Below are positions 7,864-16,365 of a stretch of 63,360 nt of DNA, piece after piece (within the stretch, counting starts at the first letter, position 1; each line of letters opens with the position of its first letter). The notes under the pieces were generated by a model that was given only the letters and a program-made list of their open reading frames with translations, did not search any database and was not told the DNA's origin. Source of the DNA: an uncultured Lachnospiraceae bacterium (GTDB lineage Bacteria > Bacillota > Clostridia > Lachnospirales > Lachnospiraceae); NCBI GenBank assembly GCA_910584945.1, contig CAJUDY010000022.1, positions 1-63,360 on the forward strand. Reading direction: 5' to 3'. A program made the position numbers and the translations under genes.

Positions 7864-9504
7864 ATGATCAGTGCAAATAACGTCACGCTTCGTCTGGGCA
7901 AAAAAGCCCTGTTCGAGGACGTCAATATTAAGTTCACAGAAGGAAACTGTTACGGCCTCATCGGAGCCAACGGCGCCGGAAAGTCCACATTTTTAAAAAT
8001 CCTGTCCGGGGAGCTGGATTCCACCAGCGGCGAGATTGCCGTCACTCCGGGCCAGCGGCTTTCCTTCTTAAAGCAGGACCACTTTCAGTACGACGAGTAC
8101 ACCGTCATGGATACCGTCATCATGGGGAACGCAAGACTCTATGAAATCATGAAGGAAAAGGACGCAATTTACGCCAAGGAAGATTTTACCGATGAGGACG
8201 GCATCCGCGCCAGCGAGCTGGAGGCGGAGTTCGCGGATATGGACGGCTGGGAAGCAGAGTCTGATGCCTCCACCTTGCTGAACGGTCTCGGAATCGAGAC
8301 GGACTTCCACTACGCAGTCATGAAAGACTTAACCGGCGCCCAGAAGGTCAAGATCCTGCTGGCCCAGGCCCTCTTTGGCAATCCGGACATTCTGCTCCTG
8401 GACGAGCCCACCAACCACCTGGACCTGGACGCCATCGCCTGGCTGGAGGAATTTCTGATCAATTTTGACAACACGGTGATCGTGGTCTCCCATGACCGCT
8501 ATTTCCTGAATAAGGTCTGCACCCATATCGCGGATATCGATTACGGCAAGATTCAACTCTACGCCGGCAACTATGACTTCTGGTACGAGTCCAGCCAGCT
8601 GATGATCCGTCAGATGAAAGAGGCCAACAAGAAGAAGGAAGAGAAGATCAAGGAGCTGCAGGAGTTCATCTCCCGCTTCTCCGCCAACGCTTCCAAGTCC
8701 AGACAGGCCACCTCCCGCAAAAAGGCGCTGGAGAAGATCCAGCTGGATGAGATCCGTCCTTCCAGCCGCAAGTATCCTTACATTGACTTCCGGCCCAACC
8801 GGGAGATCGGCAACGAGGTGCTGACGGTGGAGGGCATCTCCAAGACCATCGACGGCGTGAAGGTACTGGACAACGTCTCCTTTATCCTGGGCCACGACGA
8901 CAAAGTGGCGTTCGTGGGGAGCAACGAGTTCGCCAAGACGACGTTGTTCAAGATCCTGTCCGGAGAGATGGAGCCGGACGAGGGGAATTACAAGTGGGGG
9001 GTCACCACCTCTCAGTCCTATTTCCCCAAGGACAACTCCAAAGAGTTCGACAATGACGACATCATCGTGGACTGGCTGACCCAGTATTCGGAGATCAAGG
9101 ATGTGACTTATGTCCGCGGCTTCCTGGGAAGGATGCTTTTTGCGGGGGAAGACGGCGTGAAGAAGGTCCGCGTCCTCTCCGGAGGTGAAAAGGTCCGCTG
9201 TATGCTGAGCAAGCTGATGATCTCCGGCGCCAACGTGCTGATCCTGGACGAACCCACGGACCACCTGGACATGGAGTCCATCACCGCCCTCAACAACGGC
9301 ATGATCAAGTTCCCGGGCGTGCTTCTGTTCTCCTCCCGGGACCACCAGATCGTACAAACCACCGCCAACCGGATCATCGAGATCCTGCCGAATGGCTCCA
9401 TCATCGACAAAATCACCACCTACGACGAGTATCTGGAGAGCGACGAGATGGCCAGAAAACGTACCGTCTATACCAGCAATCAATTCGCGGAAGAGGACGA
9501 CTAA
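7864..9504 (+). CDS. ybiT: ABC-F family ATPase, YbiT type
   Basis: Cytosolic duplicated ABC ATPase without membrane domain, of the ribosome-associated ABC-F family. The 546 residues contain Walker A GANGAGKST near residue 37 and Walker B LLLDEPTNHLD in the first half, a charged linker (KKKEEKIKELQ), and LSGGEKVRC with LILDEPTDHLD in the second half. The first signature is LTGAQKVK instead of LSGGQ, and the second P-loop is GSNEFAKTT. Both are usual in this subfamily rather than damage. The extended similarity to YbiT suggests a housekeeping translation factor, not a drug-resistance protein. It is a single gene with its own terminator. Confidence 0.92.
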   Translation: MISANNVTLRLGKKALFEDVNIKFTEGNCYGLIGANGAGKSTFLKILSGELDSTSGEIAVTPGQRLSFLKQDHFQYDEYTVMDTVIMGNARLYEIMKEKDAIYAKEDFTDEDGIRASELEAEFADMDGWEAESDASTLLNGLGIETDFHYAVMKDLTGAQKVKILLAQALFGNPDILLLDEPTNHLDLDAIAWLEEFLINFDNTVIVVSHDRYFLNKVCTHIADIDYGKIQLYAGNYDFWYESSQLMIRQMKEANKKKEEKIKELQEFISRFSANASKSRQATSRKKALEKIQLDEIRPSSRKYPYIDFRPNREIGNEVLTVEGISKTIDGVKVLDNVSFILGHDDKVAFVGSNEFAKTTLFKILSGEMEPDEGNYKWGVTTSQSYFPKDNSKEFDNDDIIVDWLTQYSEIKDVTYVRGFLGRMLFAGEDGVKKVRVLSGGEKVRCMLSKLMISGANVLILDEPTDHLDMESITALNNGMIKFPGVLLFSSRDHQIVQTTANRIIEILPNGSIIDKITTYDEYLESDEMARKRTVYTSNQFAEEDD

Positions 9505-9518
9505 TTCTTTATATGAAA

Positions 9519-9558
9519 AAAATGCCATGCAGGAAATTTTTCATTGCATGGCATTTTT
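9519..9558 (+). terminator. Terminator of the ABC-F gene
   Basis: ATGCCATGC and GCATGGCAT form the stem, flanked by A- and T-runs, 15 bases after the stop codon. Confidence 0.92.
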
Positions 9559-9631
9559 ATAAGAAAACCACTGGCAGTAGTCTTCCCATGCGTCGAAATC
9601 CCATTGTATCCTTCTTACCTGCATAAGCTCC

Positions 9632-9779
9632 CTATTCTTCAATCAGTTCATGTTCCGCCAGCTTCAGTCGCCCTGCCTTGTAATCTTCCATTTTCTTTTC
9701 TAGATTACGCTTGTCTGTGCCATAAGATATGCCTCCTTCTCGTCTAACTCTATTAGAGCGTATCTCGATTGTTTGTAAA
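9632..9779 (-). pseudogene. Small frame-disrupted gene with intact promoter and RBS
   Basis: On the minus strand TTTACA (9774-9779), an 18-base spacer, TAATAG (9750-9755), AGGAGG (9732-9737) and ATG (9721-9723) are in order. That ATG opens only a seven-codon frame ending in TAG. The neighbouring frame reads on through LEKKMEDYKAGRLKLAEHE to a stop at 9632. A one-base frame disruption near the 5' end of a ~30-residue helical protein would explain this. A real frameshift or a sequence error are both possible. The function is not recognised. Confidence 0.35.
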
Positions 9780-9820
9780 GTATTCTCTTTGCATTCGCAC
9801 AATTTTTCTTTACATATCAA

Positions 9821-9855
9821 AAAACCCCAGCAGTCTATCGCTGCCGGGGCTTTTT
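9821..9855 (-). terminator. Terminator of the DUF4179 gene
   Basis: CCCCAGCAG pairs with CTGCCGGGG, with T-runs on both strands, just after the stop codon at 9860. Confidence 0.85.
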
Positions 9856-9859
9856 CCCA

Positions 9860-11041
9860 TTATTTTTCCGGCCGGTAGAGCGCGAAGGTCACGGTGCCGT
9901 CTTCGTTCAGCGTGGCCACGTCCACCAGCAGGGATTCCAGTTCTCCGTCGCTGTAAGAGTAGCCGATTACCGCCATGCTGCCGGGCTTCTTGTCCGGGAA
10001 GCTTTCGTCGAGAAAGATGACGCCTCTCCCGTTGCCCTCATCCCCCAGATCATAGGAGTAATCGGCCGTGCCGTCCCCGCCTGACTTACAGATCTGTACG
10101 GTGGACTCGATCCGTTCCGCGTCTTCTTTGATCCTGCCCTGCGAAAGTTCCGCTTCGAAGGCCTGAAGCCACGCCTCCACCGCAAGATCCGCCTCGTTCC
10201 TCTCCACCGGCTCCTCCGACCCGGCCTCTTCCTCCATGGACTTTAAGAAATCCTCCGCTTTCGCCGGGTCCCCTTTTGCCGGGTCCAGGGGAAGGGGAAA
10301 CAGGGCGTTCACCTTGTCATAGGCCTCGTTCCTCGCGATCTCCCCGGTAGTCTCGTCGAACCGATAGGCATCGCTGTCGTAGAAGGTCCCGGAGCTGACG
10401 CCGATGTAGAGTCCCCGGTCCGCGAAATACTCGATATTTTCCATATCCAGCAAACGGTACTGGACGCCTCCTTCCACGAACTCGCTGTAGCCGCCGCCCA
10501 TATTCATAAGGCTGTAGTTCCACGGCTCCAGCCCTTTGATATAGGGCGATACATAGAAAGGATTCTCTCCGTAGGCGTCCTCGCTGATGTCCGGCATGGG
10601 AACGCCGTCCGCCCGCTCGATGGCCACCGCCGCGTAGAAGCGGTCGTCCTCCACCCGGCCTTTATCATCCTCGGGCAGGTACTCGCTGATCGCCTTCCCC
10701 GACACCGCTCCCAACAGCGTCACCCGATAGCCCGCGTATTCCTGGGTCTCGTTCACCAGCACCGCGTCCTCTCCCTGGAACGCCTCGGTAAGCTTTTGAT
10801 CTTCATGCCGCTCGGCGATCTGTCCGGGAGTCAGGTATCTGGCGGCCGCCACCACCACCGCCGATCCGATCACCAGGGTCGCTGCCGACGCCAGCACCGC
10901 CGCCGGAATTTTGCTTTTTCTCTTCTTTTTCATCGCTTCCATCTCCTCTGCCCGATATAAAATATTCTGATTGAGCCATGCATCCGGCTCCTCCTCTGGA
11001 GAAAGGGCATGTTTTAAAACAGGATCAAGATCTCTTTTCAT
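9860..11041 (-). CDS. DUF4179-type membrane protein, probable anti-sigma factor
   Basis: A 393-residue protein with a short cytoplasmic N-terminus of about 45 residues, one membrane span (IPAAVLASAATLVIGSAVVV) and a long external domain. This layout and its position overlapping the end of an ECF sigma gene by 17 bases fit the DUF4179 anti-sigma-like group in Clostridia. The family is known to accompany ECF sigma factors. The role as anti-sigma is inferred from context. The external part could sense envelope stress. Nothing in the sequence names the signal. Confidence 0.7.
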   Translation of the reverse strand: MKRDLDPVLKHALSPEEEPDAWLNQNILYRAEEMEAMKKKRKSKIPAAVLASAATLVIGSAVVVAAARYLTPGQIAERHEDQKLTEAFQGEDAVLVNETQEYAGYRVTLLGAVSGKAISEYLPEDDKGRVEDDRFYAAVAIERADGVPMPDISEDAYGENPFYVSPYIKGLEPWNYSLMNMGGGYSEFVEGGVQYRLLDMENIEYFADRGLYIGVSSGTFYDSDAYRFDETTGEIARNEAYDKVNALFPLPLDPAKGDPAKAEDFLKSMEEEAGSEEPVERNEADLAVEAWLQAFEAELSQGRIKEDAERIESTVQICKSGGDGTADYSYDLGDEGNGRGVIFLDESFPDKKPGSMAVIGYSYSDGELESLLVDVATLNEDGTVTFALYRPEK

Positions 11042-11558
11042 TTAAAACAACCTCCAATTCTTTTTTCAACAGTTTCTTCGCCTTGTAAAGCCGACTTTTT
11101 ACGGTTCCTTCCGGTATCCCAAGGATCTTCGCGATCCCGGAGATCTTTATCTCTTCCATATAGAAGAGCAGTACCGGCAGCCGGTATTTGTCCGGCAGGT
11201 CTCTGACCGCCCCTTGTACCAGCTCCTTCTCCTCCCGGGAGATCATCCTCTCTTCCGCCGACGGTTCCCGGTCCGGCAGTTCGGTCGCTGCATCCTCCAC
11301 CGAAACGACCGGTCCGGTGATCCGTAACCTCCAGGCATATTTTCTCCGACGGTTCTTCCACAGATTGACCGCCACCGACAGAAGATAGCCCTTGGGATTG
11401 CTCTTTACATCCAGCCGGTTTTCCAGCTCCACCATCTTTAAAAAGGTGTCCTGATACAGGTCATCCGCTTCCTGACGGCCTTTCGTCAGCTGACAGCAGA
11501 AGGAATAAAGATCCTTTCCCCAGGCCTCAATACATCGTTCCAGCTCTTCACGGCTCAT
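11025..11558 (-). CDS. ECF-type RNA polymerase sigma factor
   Basis: Group 4 sigma factor of 177 residues. The region-2 helix EADDLYQDTFLKMVE is near residue 31, and the region-4 helix-turn-helix ISGIAKILGIPEGTVKSRLY is near residue 140. The start is the ATG at 11558, which is preceded by GGAGGG. An upstream in-frame start at 11696 would add 46 residues outside the family. Its 3' end overlaps the DUF4179 gene, so the two are translationally coupled and probably autoregulated. Confidence 0.92.
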   Translation of the reverse strand: MSREELERCIEAWGKDLYSFCCQLTKGRQEADDLYQDTFLKMVELENRLDVKSNPKGYLLSVAVNLWKNRRRKYAWRLRITGPVVSVEDAATELPDREPSAEERMISREEKELVQGAVRDLPDKYRLPVLLFYMEEIKISGIAKILGIPEGTVKSRLYKAKKLLKKELEVVLNEKRS

Positions 11559-11654
11559 GTTGTATGTCCCTCCAGTTCCAGACGTCTGTTCTAAAGGCTT
11601 TTGCCCTTCAATTTTATATGGTAACGGCAGAGAAAAAGGTTCGTGTGCACAGCC

Positions 11655-11684
11655 AAAAAAAGCAGGTACCTGTTCTGTACCCGC
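11655..11684 (-). terminator. Terminator of the galE-IIB unit
   Basis: Minus-strand GCGGGTAC (11677-11684) pairs with GTACCTGC (11662-11669), followed by TTTTTTT, just after the stop codon at 11693. Confidence 0.88.
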
Positions 11685-11692
11685 CTTTTCTA

Positions 11693-12013
11693 TCATATGA
11701 GTTGATCTTTATAACGCCGGATCTCAGCGATGGCTTCCTGCATCACCCGGTCCCCTTTTGCCATGCCAAAGTCTCTGGTGTCCACCGCCAGTACCGGAAT
11801 ATGCCCCGGCACCCGCTCTCTCACACTGGCCAGTGCACAGCGAACCTGAGGACCCACGAGAACAATATCCGCATCCTCCGTTCCTTCATCCAACCCGGAC
11901 AGAGGGGAAATCAGAATCTCCGATTCGATCAGATTGGCATGTGCCCAAGCAGACATCCGGTCCTTTAAAATGCTTGCAGAAGTCCCGGAATAACTCACCA
12001 ATATCACTTTCAT
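11693..12013 (-). CDS. PTS lactose/cellobiose IIB-like protein lacking the phospho-cysteine
   Basis: A 106-residue protein with the fold pattern of PTS IIB (lactose/cellobiose type): an N-terminal beta strand and P-loop, LVGPQVRC mid-protein, and a C-terminal helix. In active IIBs the strand ends in a cysteine that carries the phosphate. Here the loop reads ILVSYSGTSAS, so serine replaces that cysteine. There is no IIA or IIC gene nearby. It follows galE by 17 bases and shares its terminator. A regulatory or sensory role linked to galactose metabolism is possible but only inferred. Confidence 0.72.
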   Translation of the reverse strand: MKVILVSYSGTSASILKDRMSAWAHANLIESEILISPLSGLDEGTEDADIVLVGPQVRCALASVRERVPGHIPVLAVDTRDFGMAKGDRVMQEAIAEIRRYKDQLI

Positions 12014-12030
12014 CGCTTCCCTCGCCCGTC

Positions 12031-13053
12031 TTACTCCGGATCATTGTAACCGTTGGGGTTCTGTGACTGCCATCTCCAGGAATCCGCACACATCTCCTCA
12101 ATGCCGTACTGGGCTTCCCAGCCAAGCTCTTCTTTGGCCTTTGCCGGATTGCAGTAGCAGGTGGCAATATCCCCGGCCCGGCGGGGCTTGATCTCATAGG
12201 GCAGTTCTTTTCCGCAGGCTTTGCTGAAGGCCGCCACCACCTGCAGCACGCTGTAGCCGTGTCCGGTGCCCAGATTGTAGATCCGCACGCCCTTCTCTTC
12301 TTTAAACTTCTCCAAAGCTTTCACATGGCCCTTTGCCAGGTCCACCACGTGAATATAGTCCCGAACGCCCGTTCCGTCCGGCGTGTCATAGTCATTGCCG
12401 AAGACGCCTACGCATTTCAGTTTGCCGATGGCTACCTGAGCCACATAGGGAAGCAGATTGTTGGGAATCCCCTTGGGGTCCTCTCCGATCTTCCCGGATT
12501 CGTGAGCTCCGATGGGGTTAAAGTAACGCAGAAGAATCACATTCCACTCCGGATCGGACTTCTGGATATCCATCAGCACCTGCTCTAACATGGTCTTCGT
12601 CTGGCCGTAAGGATTGGTCGGGGACTGCTTGGGACAGTTCTCCGTAATCGGAATCTCCAGAGGATCTCCGTATACGGTGGCTGAAGAGCTGAAAATGATG
12701 TTCTTCACGCCGTTCTTTCTCATGGTGTCACACAAAAGCAGCGTCCCGGTCATATTGTTGTAATAGTACTCGATGGGCTTTGCCACAGACTCGCCCACCG
12801 CTTTATACCCGGCAAAATGAATGACCGCATCCGGCTTCTCCGCCTGAAAGATTCCGCTGATCTTCGGCTGGTCCAAAAGATCCGCCTCATAAAACTTCAG
12901 AGACTTTCCGGTAATCTCCTGTACCCGATCAAGCGCCTTCTCGCTGGCATTGTACAGATTGTCGACCACCACGACTTCATAGCCTTCGTTCAAAAGTTCC
13001 ACGCAGGTATGGCTTCCGATATACCCGGCGCCTCCCGTTACCAAGATTTTCAT
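12031..13053 (-). CDS. galE: UDP-glucose 4-epimerase
   Basis: NAD-dependent short-chain epimerase interconverting UDP-glucose and UDP-galactose, for the Leloir pathway and for cell-wall sugars. The 340-residue protein has the Rossmann motif GGAGYIGSH at its N-terminus, SSSATVYGD, and the catalytic YGQTK near residue 148. I take the second ATG (13053), since AGAGAGGA lies about nine bases before it. The ATG at 13062 sits directly against that ribosome-binding site. First gene of a two-gene unit with the IIB-like protein. Confidence 0.96.
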   Translation of the reverse strand: MKILVTGGAGYIGSHTCVELLNEGYEVVVVDNLYNASEKALDRVQEITGKSLKFYEADLLDQPKISGIFQAEKPDAVIHFAGYKAVGESVAKPIEYYYNNMTGTLLLCDTMRKNGVKNIIFSSSATVYGDPLEIPITENCPKQSPTNPYGQTKTMLEQVLMDIQKSDPEWNVILLRYFNPIGAHESGKIGEDPKGIPNNLLPYVAQVAIGKLKCVGVFGNDYDTPDGTGVRDYIHVVDLAKGHVKALEKFKEEKGVRIYNLGTGHGYSVLQVVAAFSKACGKELPYEIKPRRAGDIATCYCNPAKAKEELGWEAQYGIEEMCADSWRWQSQNPNGYNDPE

Positions 13054-13139
13054 ACTCCTCATTCCTCTCTACCATTCCATATTCACAATTGCCAAAACCG
13101 ACAGCCGGACGCTGCCCTTTCCACATCAGTGTAGCACAA

Positions 13140-14720
13140 TTACATCAAAGGCGCAACCGTCTTCATGACAAAACCGGTCAGCTTTCTCGTCCATTTCTCT
13201 CCCCGTATGGACGCTTCCGTCACCTGCCGGCACTTTTGAAGCGTCTCTTCAAAGTCCTTTTCGATCTCCGGGATACAGGCGGTCCCGTAGAGATAAGCGG
13301 CGCACTCAAAGTGATGATACAGACTGCGGTAATCCAGGTTGATCGTCCCCACCACCGCCTCCCGGTCGTCGCTGACGCACACCTTCGCGTGCACAAAACC
13401 GGGCGTGTACTCATAGATCCGGACGCCGGATTCCAGAAGGGACCGGTAATGGGTCTTCGCCAGCGCGTAGGGAACCTCCTTGTCGGGAATCCCCGGCAGG
13501 ATCAGAATCACCTCCACTCCCCGCTCCGCCGCGAATTTTAGAGCGGTCTCCATCTCTCCGTCCAGGATCAGATAAGGCGACATCATATGTACATAACGCC
13601 CGGCCCGATTCAGAATATCCATGTAGACCCGCTCGCCCACCCGATCGTCATCGAGAGGGCAGTCTCCGTAGGGCAGCACATAACCGGCGGCTTCCTGTCC
13701 AAAAGAAGCATCCCCTGCAAGGCAAGGCTGAAAATCCGCCTCCTTCTCATCGATTCCCCACATTTGCAGGAACATCAGGGTAAAACTCCTGGCTGCCTCC
13801 CCTTTCAGCATCACTGCCGCGTCCTTCCAATGCCCGTACTTTACAATCTGATTGATGTACTCGTCCGCCAGATTCACTCCCCCGGTGAACGCCGTATGGC
13901 CGTCGATCACCAGAATCTTCCGATGATCCCGATAGTTATAGTGGGTCGAAACGAAAGGCGTCAGCGGCGCGAACATCTTGCACTTGATCCCCAGCTTTCG
14001 GAGTCTTTTTGGATAATCATGGGGCAGGGTGGAGAACTCGCAGGTTCCGTCATACATCACCCGGACATCCACGCCTTCTTCTGCCTTTCTTGCCAAGATT
14101 TCCAGAACCTTTCCCCACATCAGCCCTTCGTCCACGATAAAATATTCCAAGAAGATAAATTGCTTTGCCTGTTCCAGCTGGACCAGCATCTCCTCCCATT
14201 TCTTCTCTCCGATAGGAAAATAGGTGACCTCCGTGTGAGCATACACCGGATAGCAGCCGCTGCGGCGGATATAGCGGGCCAGAGCGGCCGCCCTCTGATT
14301 TTCTTCCTCCAGATCTTTCAACACTTGTTCCGACTGGGGGAGCAGATCCTTCGTCTCTTCTGCCAACTGACCAAGTCTTTTTTTCACCGCCCGGTGCCCC
14401 ACCTCGCTCCTGGTATACCAGTAGAGCAGCGCTCCGAACACCGGCATGATCATAATCATGATCAGCCAGGTGATCTTCGCCGTGGGGTCCAGGGAACTGT
14501 TTAGAAGATACAGCACCATAAAAGCTGTGAACAACACGGTGCTTCCAAAAATATGAGGCAGAAATTCCTTAAACCGCCAAAACACTCCAAACAGAGCCGC
14601 CACCTGTAATAGAAATAAAAGCATCATCAGCCCCAGACGGCTGAAAACGGCGTGGATGATTCCCTTCTGTCCTTTTTTCAGCAGCCGCATTCCCAGATTC
14701 TCATCATTTGTGTTCGACAT
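13140..14720 (-). CDS. cls: Cardiolipin synthase (phospholipase D family)
   Basis: Membrane enzyme that condenses two phosphatidylglycerols to cardiolipin. From the ATG at 14720 it has 526 residues with two N-terminal membrane spans and two HKD motifs: HRKILVIDGHTAFTGG in the first half and HAKVCVSDDREAVVGTINLD in the second. Length and layout fit bacterial Cls. The upstream extension to 14861 has no ribosome-binding site and overlaps the promoter of the divergent gene, so I exclude it. Confidence 0.95.
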   Translation of the reverse strand: MSNTNDENLGMRLLKKGQKGIIHAVFSRLGLMMLLFLLQVAALFGVFWRFKEFLPHIFGSTVLFTAFMVLYLLNSSLDPTAKITWLIMIMIMPVFGALLYWYTRSEVGHRAVKKRLGQLAEETKDLLPQSEQVLKDLEEENQRAAALARYIRRSGCYPVYAHTEVTYFPIGEKKWEEMLVQLEQAKQFIFLEYFIVDEGLMWGKVLEILARKAEEGVDVRVMYDGTCEFSTLPHDYPKRLRKLGIKCKMFAPLTPFVSTHYNYRDHRKILVIDGHTAFTGGVNLADEYINQIVKYGHWKDAAVMLKGEAARSFTLMFLQMWGIDEKEADFQPCLAGDASFGQEAAGYVLPYGDCPLDDDRVGERVYMDILNRAGRYVHMMSPYLILDGEMETALKFAAERGVEVILILPGIPDKEVPYALAKTHYRSLLESGVRIYEYTPGFVHAKVCVSDDREAVVGTINLDYRSLYHHFECAAYLYGTACIPEIEKDFEETLQKCRQVTEASIRGEKWTRKLTGFVMKTVAPLM

Positions 14721-14754
14721 TTCTCTTCCCTTTCCGATTCGTCTTAGAATCACC

Positions 14755-14783
14755 TTGTATTTTCCGCAAAGTAGATTTATAAT
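14755..14783 (+). promoter_or_regulatory. Promoter of the 173-residue gene
   Basis: TTGTAT (14755-14760), a 17-base spacer and a perfect TATAAT (14778-14783), between the divergent cls gene and the gene starting at 14850. Confidence 0.8.
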
Positions 14784-14849
14784 CAGATTATCACGTACAT
14801 AGCGCCGTCTGAAGCATTCCGGCGTCTGTATCACAAGGAGACGATAGTT

Positions 14850-15371
14850 ATGAAAAACCAATTATTTGATGAAGCCAGGCGCTCAGACACTCTGAGCAAA
14901 GAGCTGATCAGCAATCTGCTGGAATCCATGGAATACAGCAGCATCTCATTTATCAACTGGACCATCGACGTCCTGAAGATCTTAAAGACCAGGATCGACC
15001 GGGGAGACAAAATCACCGACGCCGTATCCAAGGTGGTCTATGACAAAAAATCGTTCCAGGCCTTTGTCAAAAAGAACTTCTCTTCCTATATCTTCAGCCA
15101 GGTGTTCGCGGACCCGAAGAAGGCAGAGAAGGTATACTTCCATCTGGAGTCCTGCGAGGGCGGATACAACCTGATCATGGCCTCCTCCTCCAAAGAAAAG
15201 ACCTATCGCTGGATCTCCAGCTTAAGCGAACGCTTCTCCCTAGTGGAGATGATCGCCACCGGAGTGGTCTACGTCAAAGACAACCGGAAAGACACTTATA
15301 TGCCCTTTATCTCCGAACACGGAAAATATTGCAGATACGACCAAAGCACCGGAAAGATTCTGGAACTGTAA
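14850..15371 (+). CDS. Conserved-looking soluble protein of unknown function
   Basis: A 173-residue protein without signal peptide or membrane span. I do not recognise a family. The first 90 residues look helical (LSKELISNLLESMEYSSISF, then a KILKTRIDRGDKITDAVSKV segment). The rest looks like a beta-rich domain with ESCEGGYNLIMASSSKEKTY. The gene has a strong promoter, a good AAGGAG ribosome-binding site and a terminator, so it is very likely real and transcribed alone. Confidence 0.8.
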   Translation: MKNQLFDEARRSDTLSKELISNLLESMEYSSISFINWTIDVLKILKTRIDRGDKITDAVSKVVYDKKSFQAFVKKNFSSYIFSQVFADPKKAEKVYFHLESCEGGYNLIMASSSKEKTYRWISSLSERFSLVEMIATGVVYVKDNRKDTYMPFISEHGKYCRYDQSTGKILEL

Positions 15372-15402
15372 TTCCCCGAGAATCGTTTACATCGTATTTC
15401 AC

Positions 15403-15452
15403 GCCGCCGCTGCCGGATCATATGCCTGCATCCGGCGGCGTCTTTGTTTCTT
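15403..15452 (+). terminator. Terminator of the 173-residue gene
   Basis: GCCGCCG..GCCGGAT pairs with ATCCGGCGGCG, followed by TCTTTGTTTCTTTTTT. It overlaps the 3' end of the converging radical SAM gene. Confidence 0.8.
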
Positions 15453-16365
15453 TTTTGATCCCCTGACCGTCGAAGGCTGGGATAAAGCGCTCTTTTGCAC
15501 AGTCTCCCTGCTGGATATACACCTGCCGCATACCAAGAAACAACGCGTAATCCACCACTTCTTCGTACTCTTCCCCGGTCACTCTCCTTGAAAGCTCCGG
15601 ATACGCCCGGACATGGGGCAGCGGCGTATACTGATTCAAGATGCTGACCCAGATCCGGTCTCCCCAGGCGTCGTGAAGAACCTCCAGGACGTCCTTGCTG
15701 TCGGACACACAGCCCGGGAGCACCAGATGGCGGACGATCACGCCCCTTTGCAATAGCCCCGCCGCATCGAATACCGGCGCACCTGCCTGACGCACCATCT
15801 CTTCCACCGCCTTTTTGACCTGTACGGGATAATCCGGCGCGTGGGAATACCGTCCGGCCAGATACCGGCTCTCATACTTATAATCCGGAAGCCAGATATC
15901 CACAAGCCCTTCCAGCCCCCGAATGGAGCTCACTTTCTCATAGCCGCCGGTGTTGTACACCACCGGGATATGCAGTCCCCGGGCTTTTGCCCTGCGAAGG
16001 GCTTCGATGACCGACGGCAGAAAGTGCCCCGCCGTCACCAGATTGAGGTTGTGCGCGCCCTGTTCCTCAAGTTCCAGAAAGATCTCGGAAAGCCGCTCTT
16101 CGCTGACTCTCTCCCCAAAAGTCCCCTCCGCGATCTTCTGATTCTGGCAGTACACACAGCGCAGCGTACATCCGGAAAAGAACACCGCCCCGGAGCCTTT
16201 TGTCCCGGAGATACAGGGTTCCTCCCAGTGGTGGAGCGCCGCCCTGGCGGCATAAGGCTCCATGGGCATACGGCAGTATCCAAGTTCCCCCTTTGCCCGG
16301 TCCGCCCGGCATTCCCTCGGGCAGAGCCTGCAGCTTGTCACCCTTCCCAAAGCTTCCGAAACCAT
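15418..16365 (-). CDS. PflX-like radical SAM protein
   Basis: Radical SAM protein related to pyruvate formate-lyase activating enzymes (PflX/COG1313 group), 315 residues. The FeS-binding CxxxCxxC motif appears as CTLRCVYC near residue 66. A second cysteine cluster, CRLCPREC, lies at the N-terminus, as in this subgroup. The conserved VYNTGGYEK and DIWLPDYKY segments support the assignment. The substrate is unknown, and no formate-lyase gene is adjacent. It overlaps the HD-domain gene by 28 bases, so the two are one transcript. Confidence 0.88.
   Translation of the reverse strand: MVSEALGRVTSCRLCPRECRADRAKGELGYCRMPMEPYAARAALHHWEEPCISGTKGSGAVFFSGCTLRCVYCQNQKIAEGTFGERVSEERLSEIFLELEEQGAHNLNLVTAGHFLPSVIEALRRAKARGLHIPVVYNTGGYEKVSSIRGLEGLVDIWLPDYKYESRYLAGRYSHAPDYPVQVKKAVEEMVRQAGAPVFDAAGLLQRGVIVRHLVLPGCVSDSKDVLEVLHDAWGDRIWVSILNQYTPLPHVRAYPELSRRVTGEEYEEVVDYALFLGMRQVYIQQGDCAKERFIPAFDGQGIKKETKTPPDAGI

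Noticed and set aside
8341..8400. Damaged ABC signature and second P-loop in the ABC-F gene
   Set aside because: LTGAQKVK and GSNEFAKTT are normal variants in the YbiT subgroup, not mutations.
8329..9528. 399-codon minus-strand frame opposite the ABC-F gene
   Set aside because: Exact shadow of the ABC-F coding sequence, caused by GC-rich third positions; the plus-strand protein has all ABC motifs.
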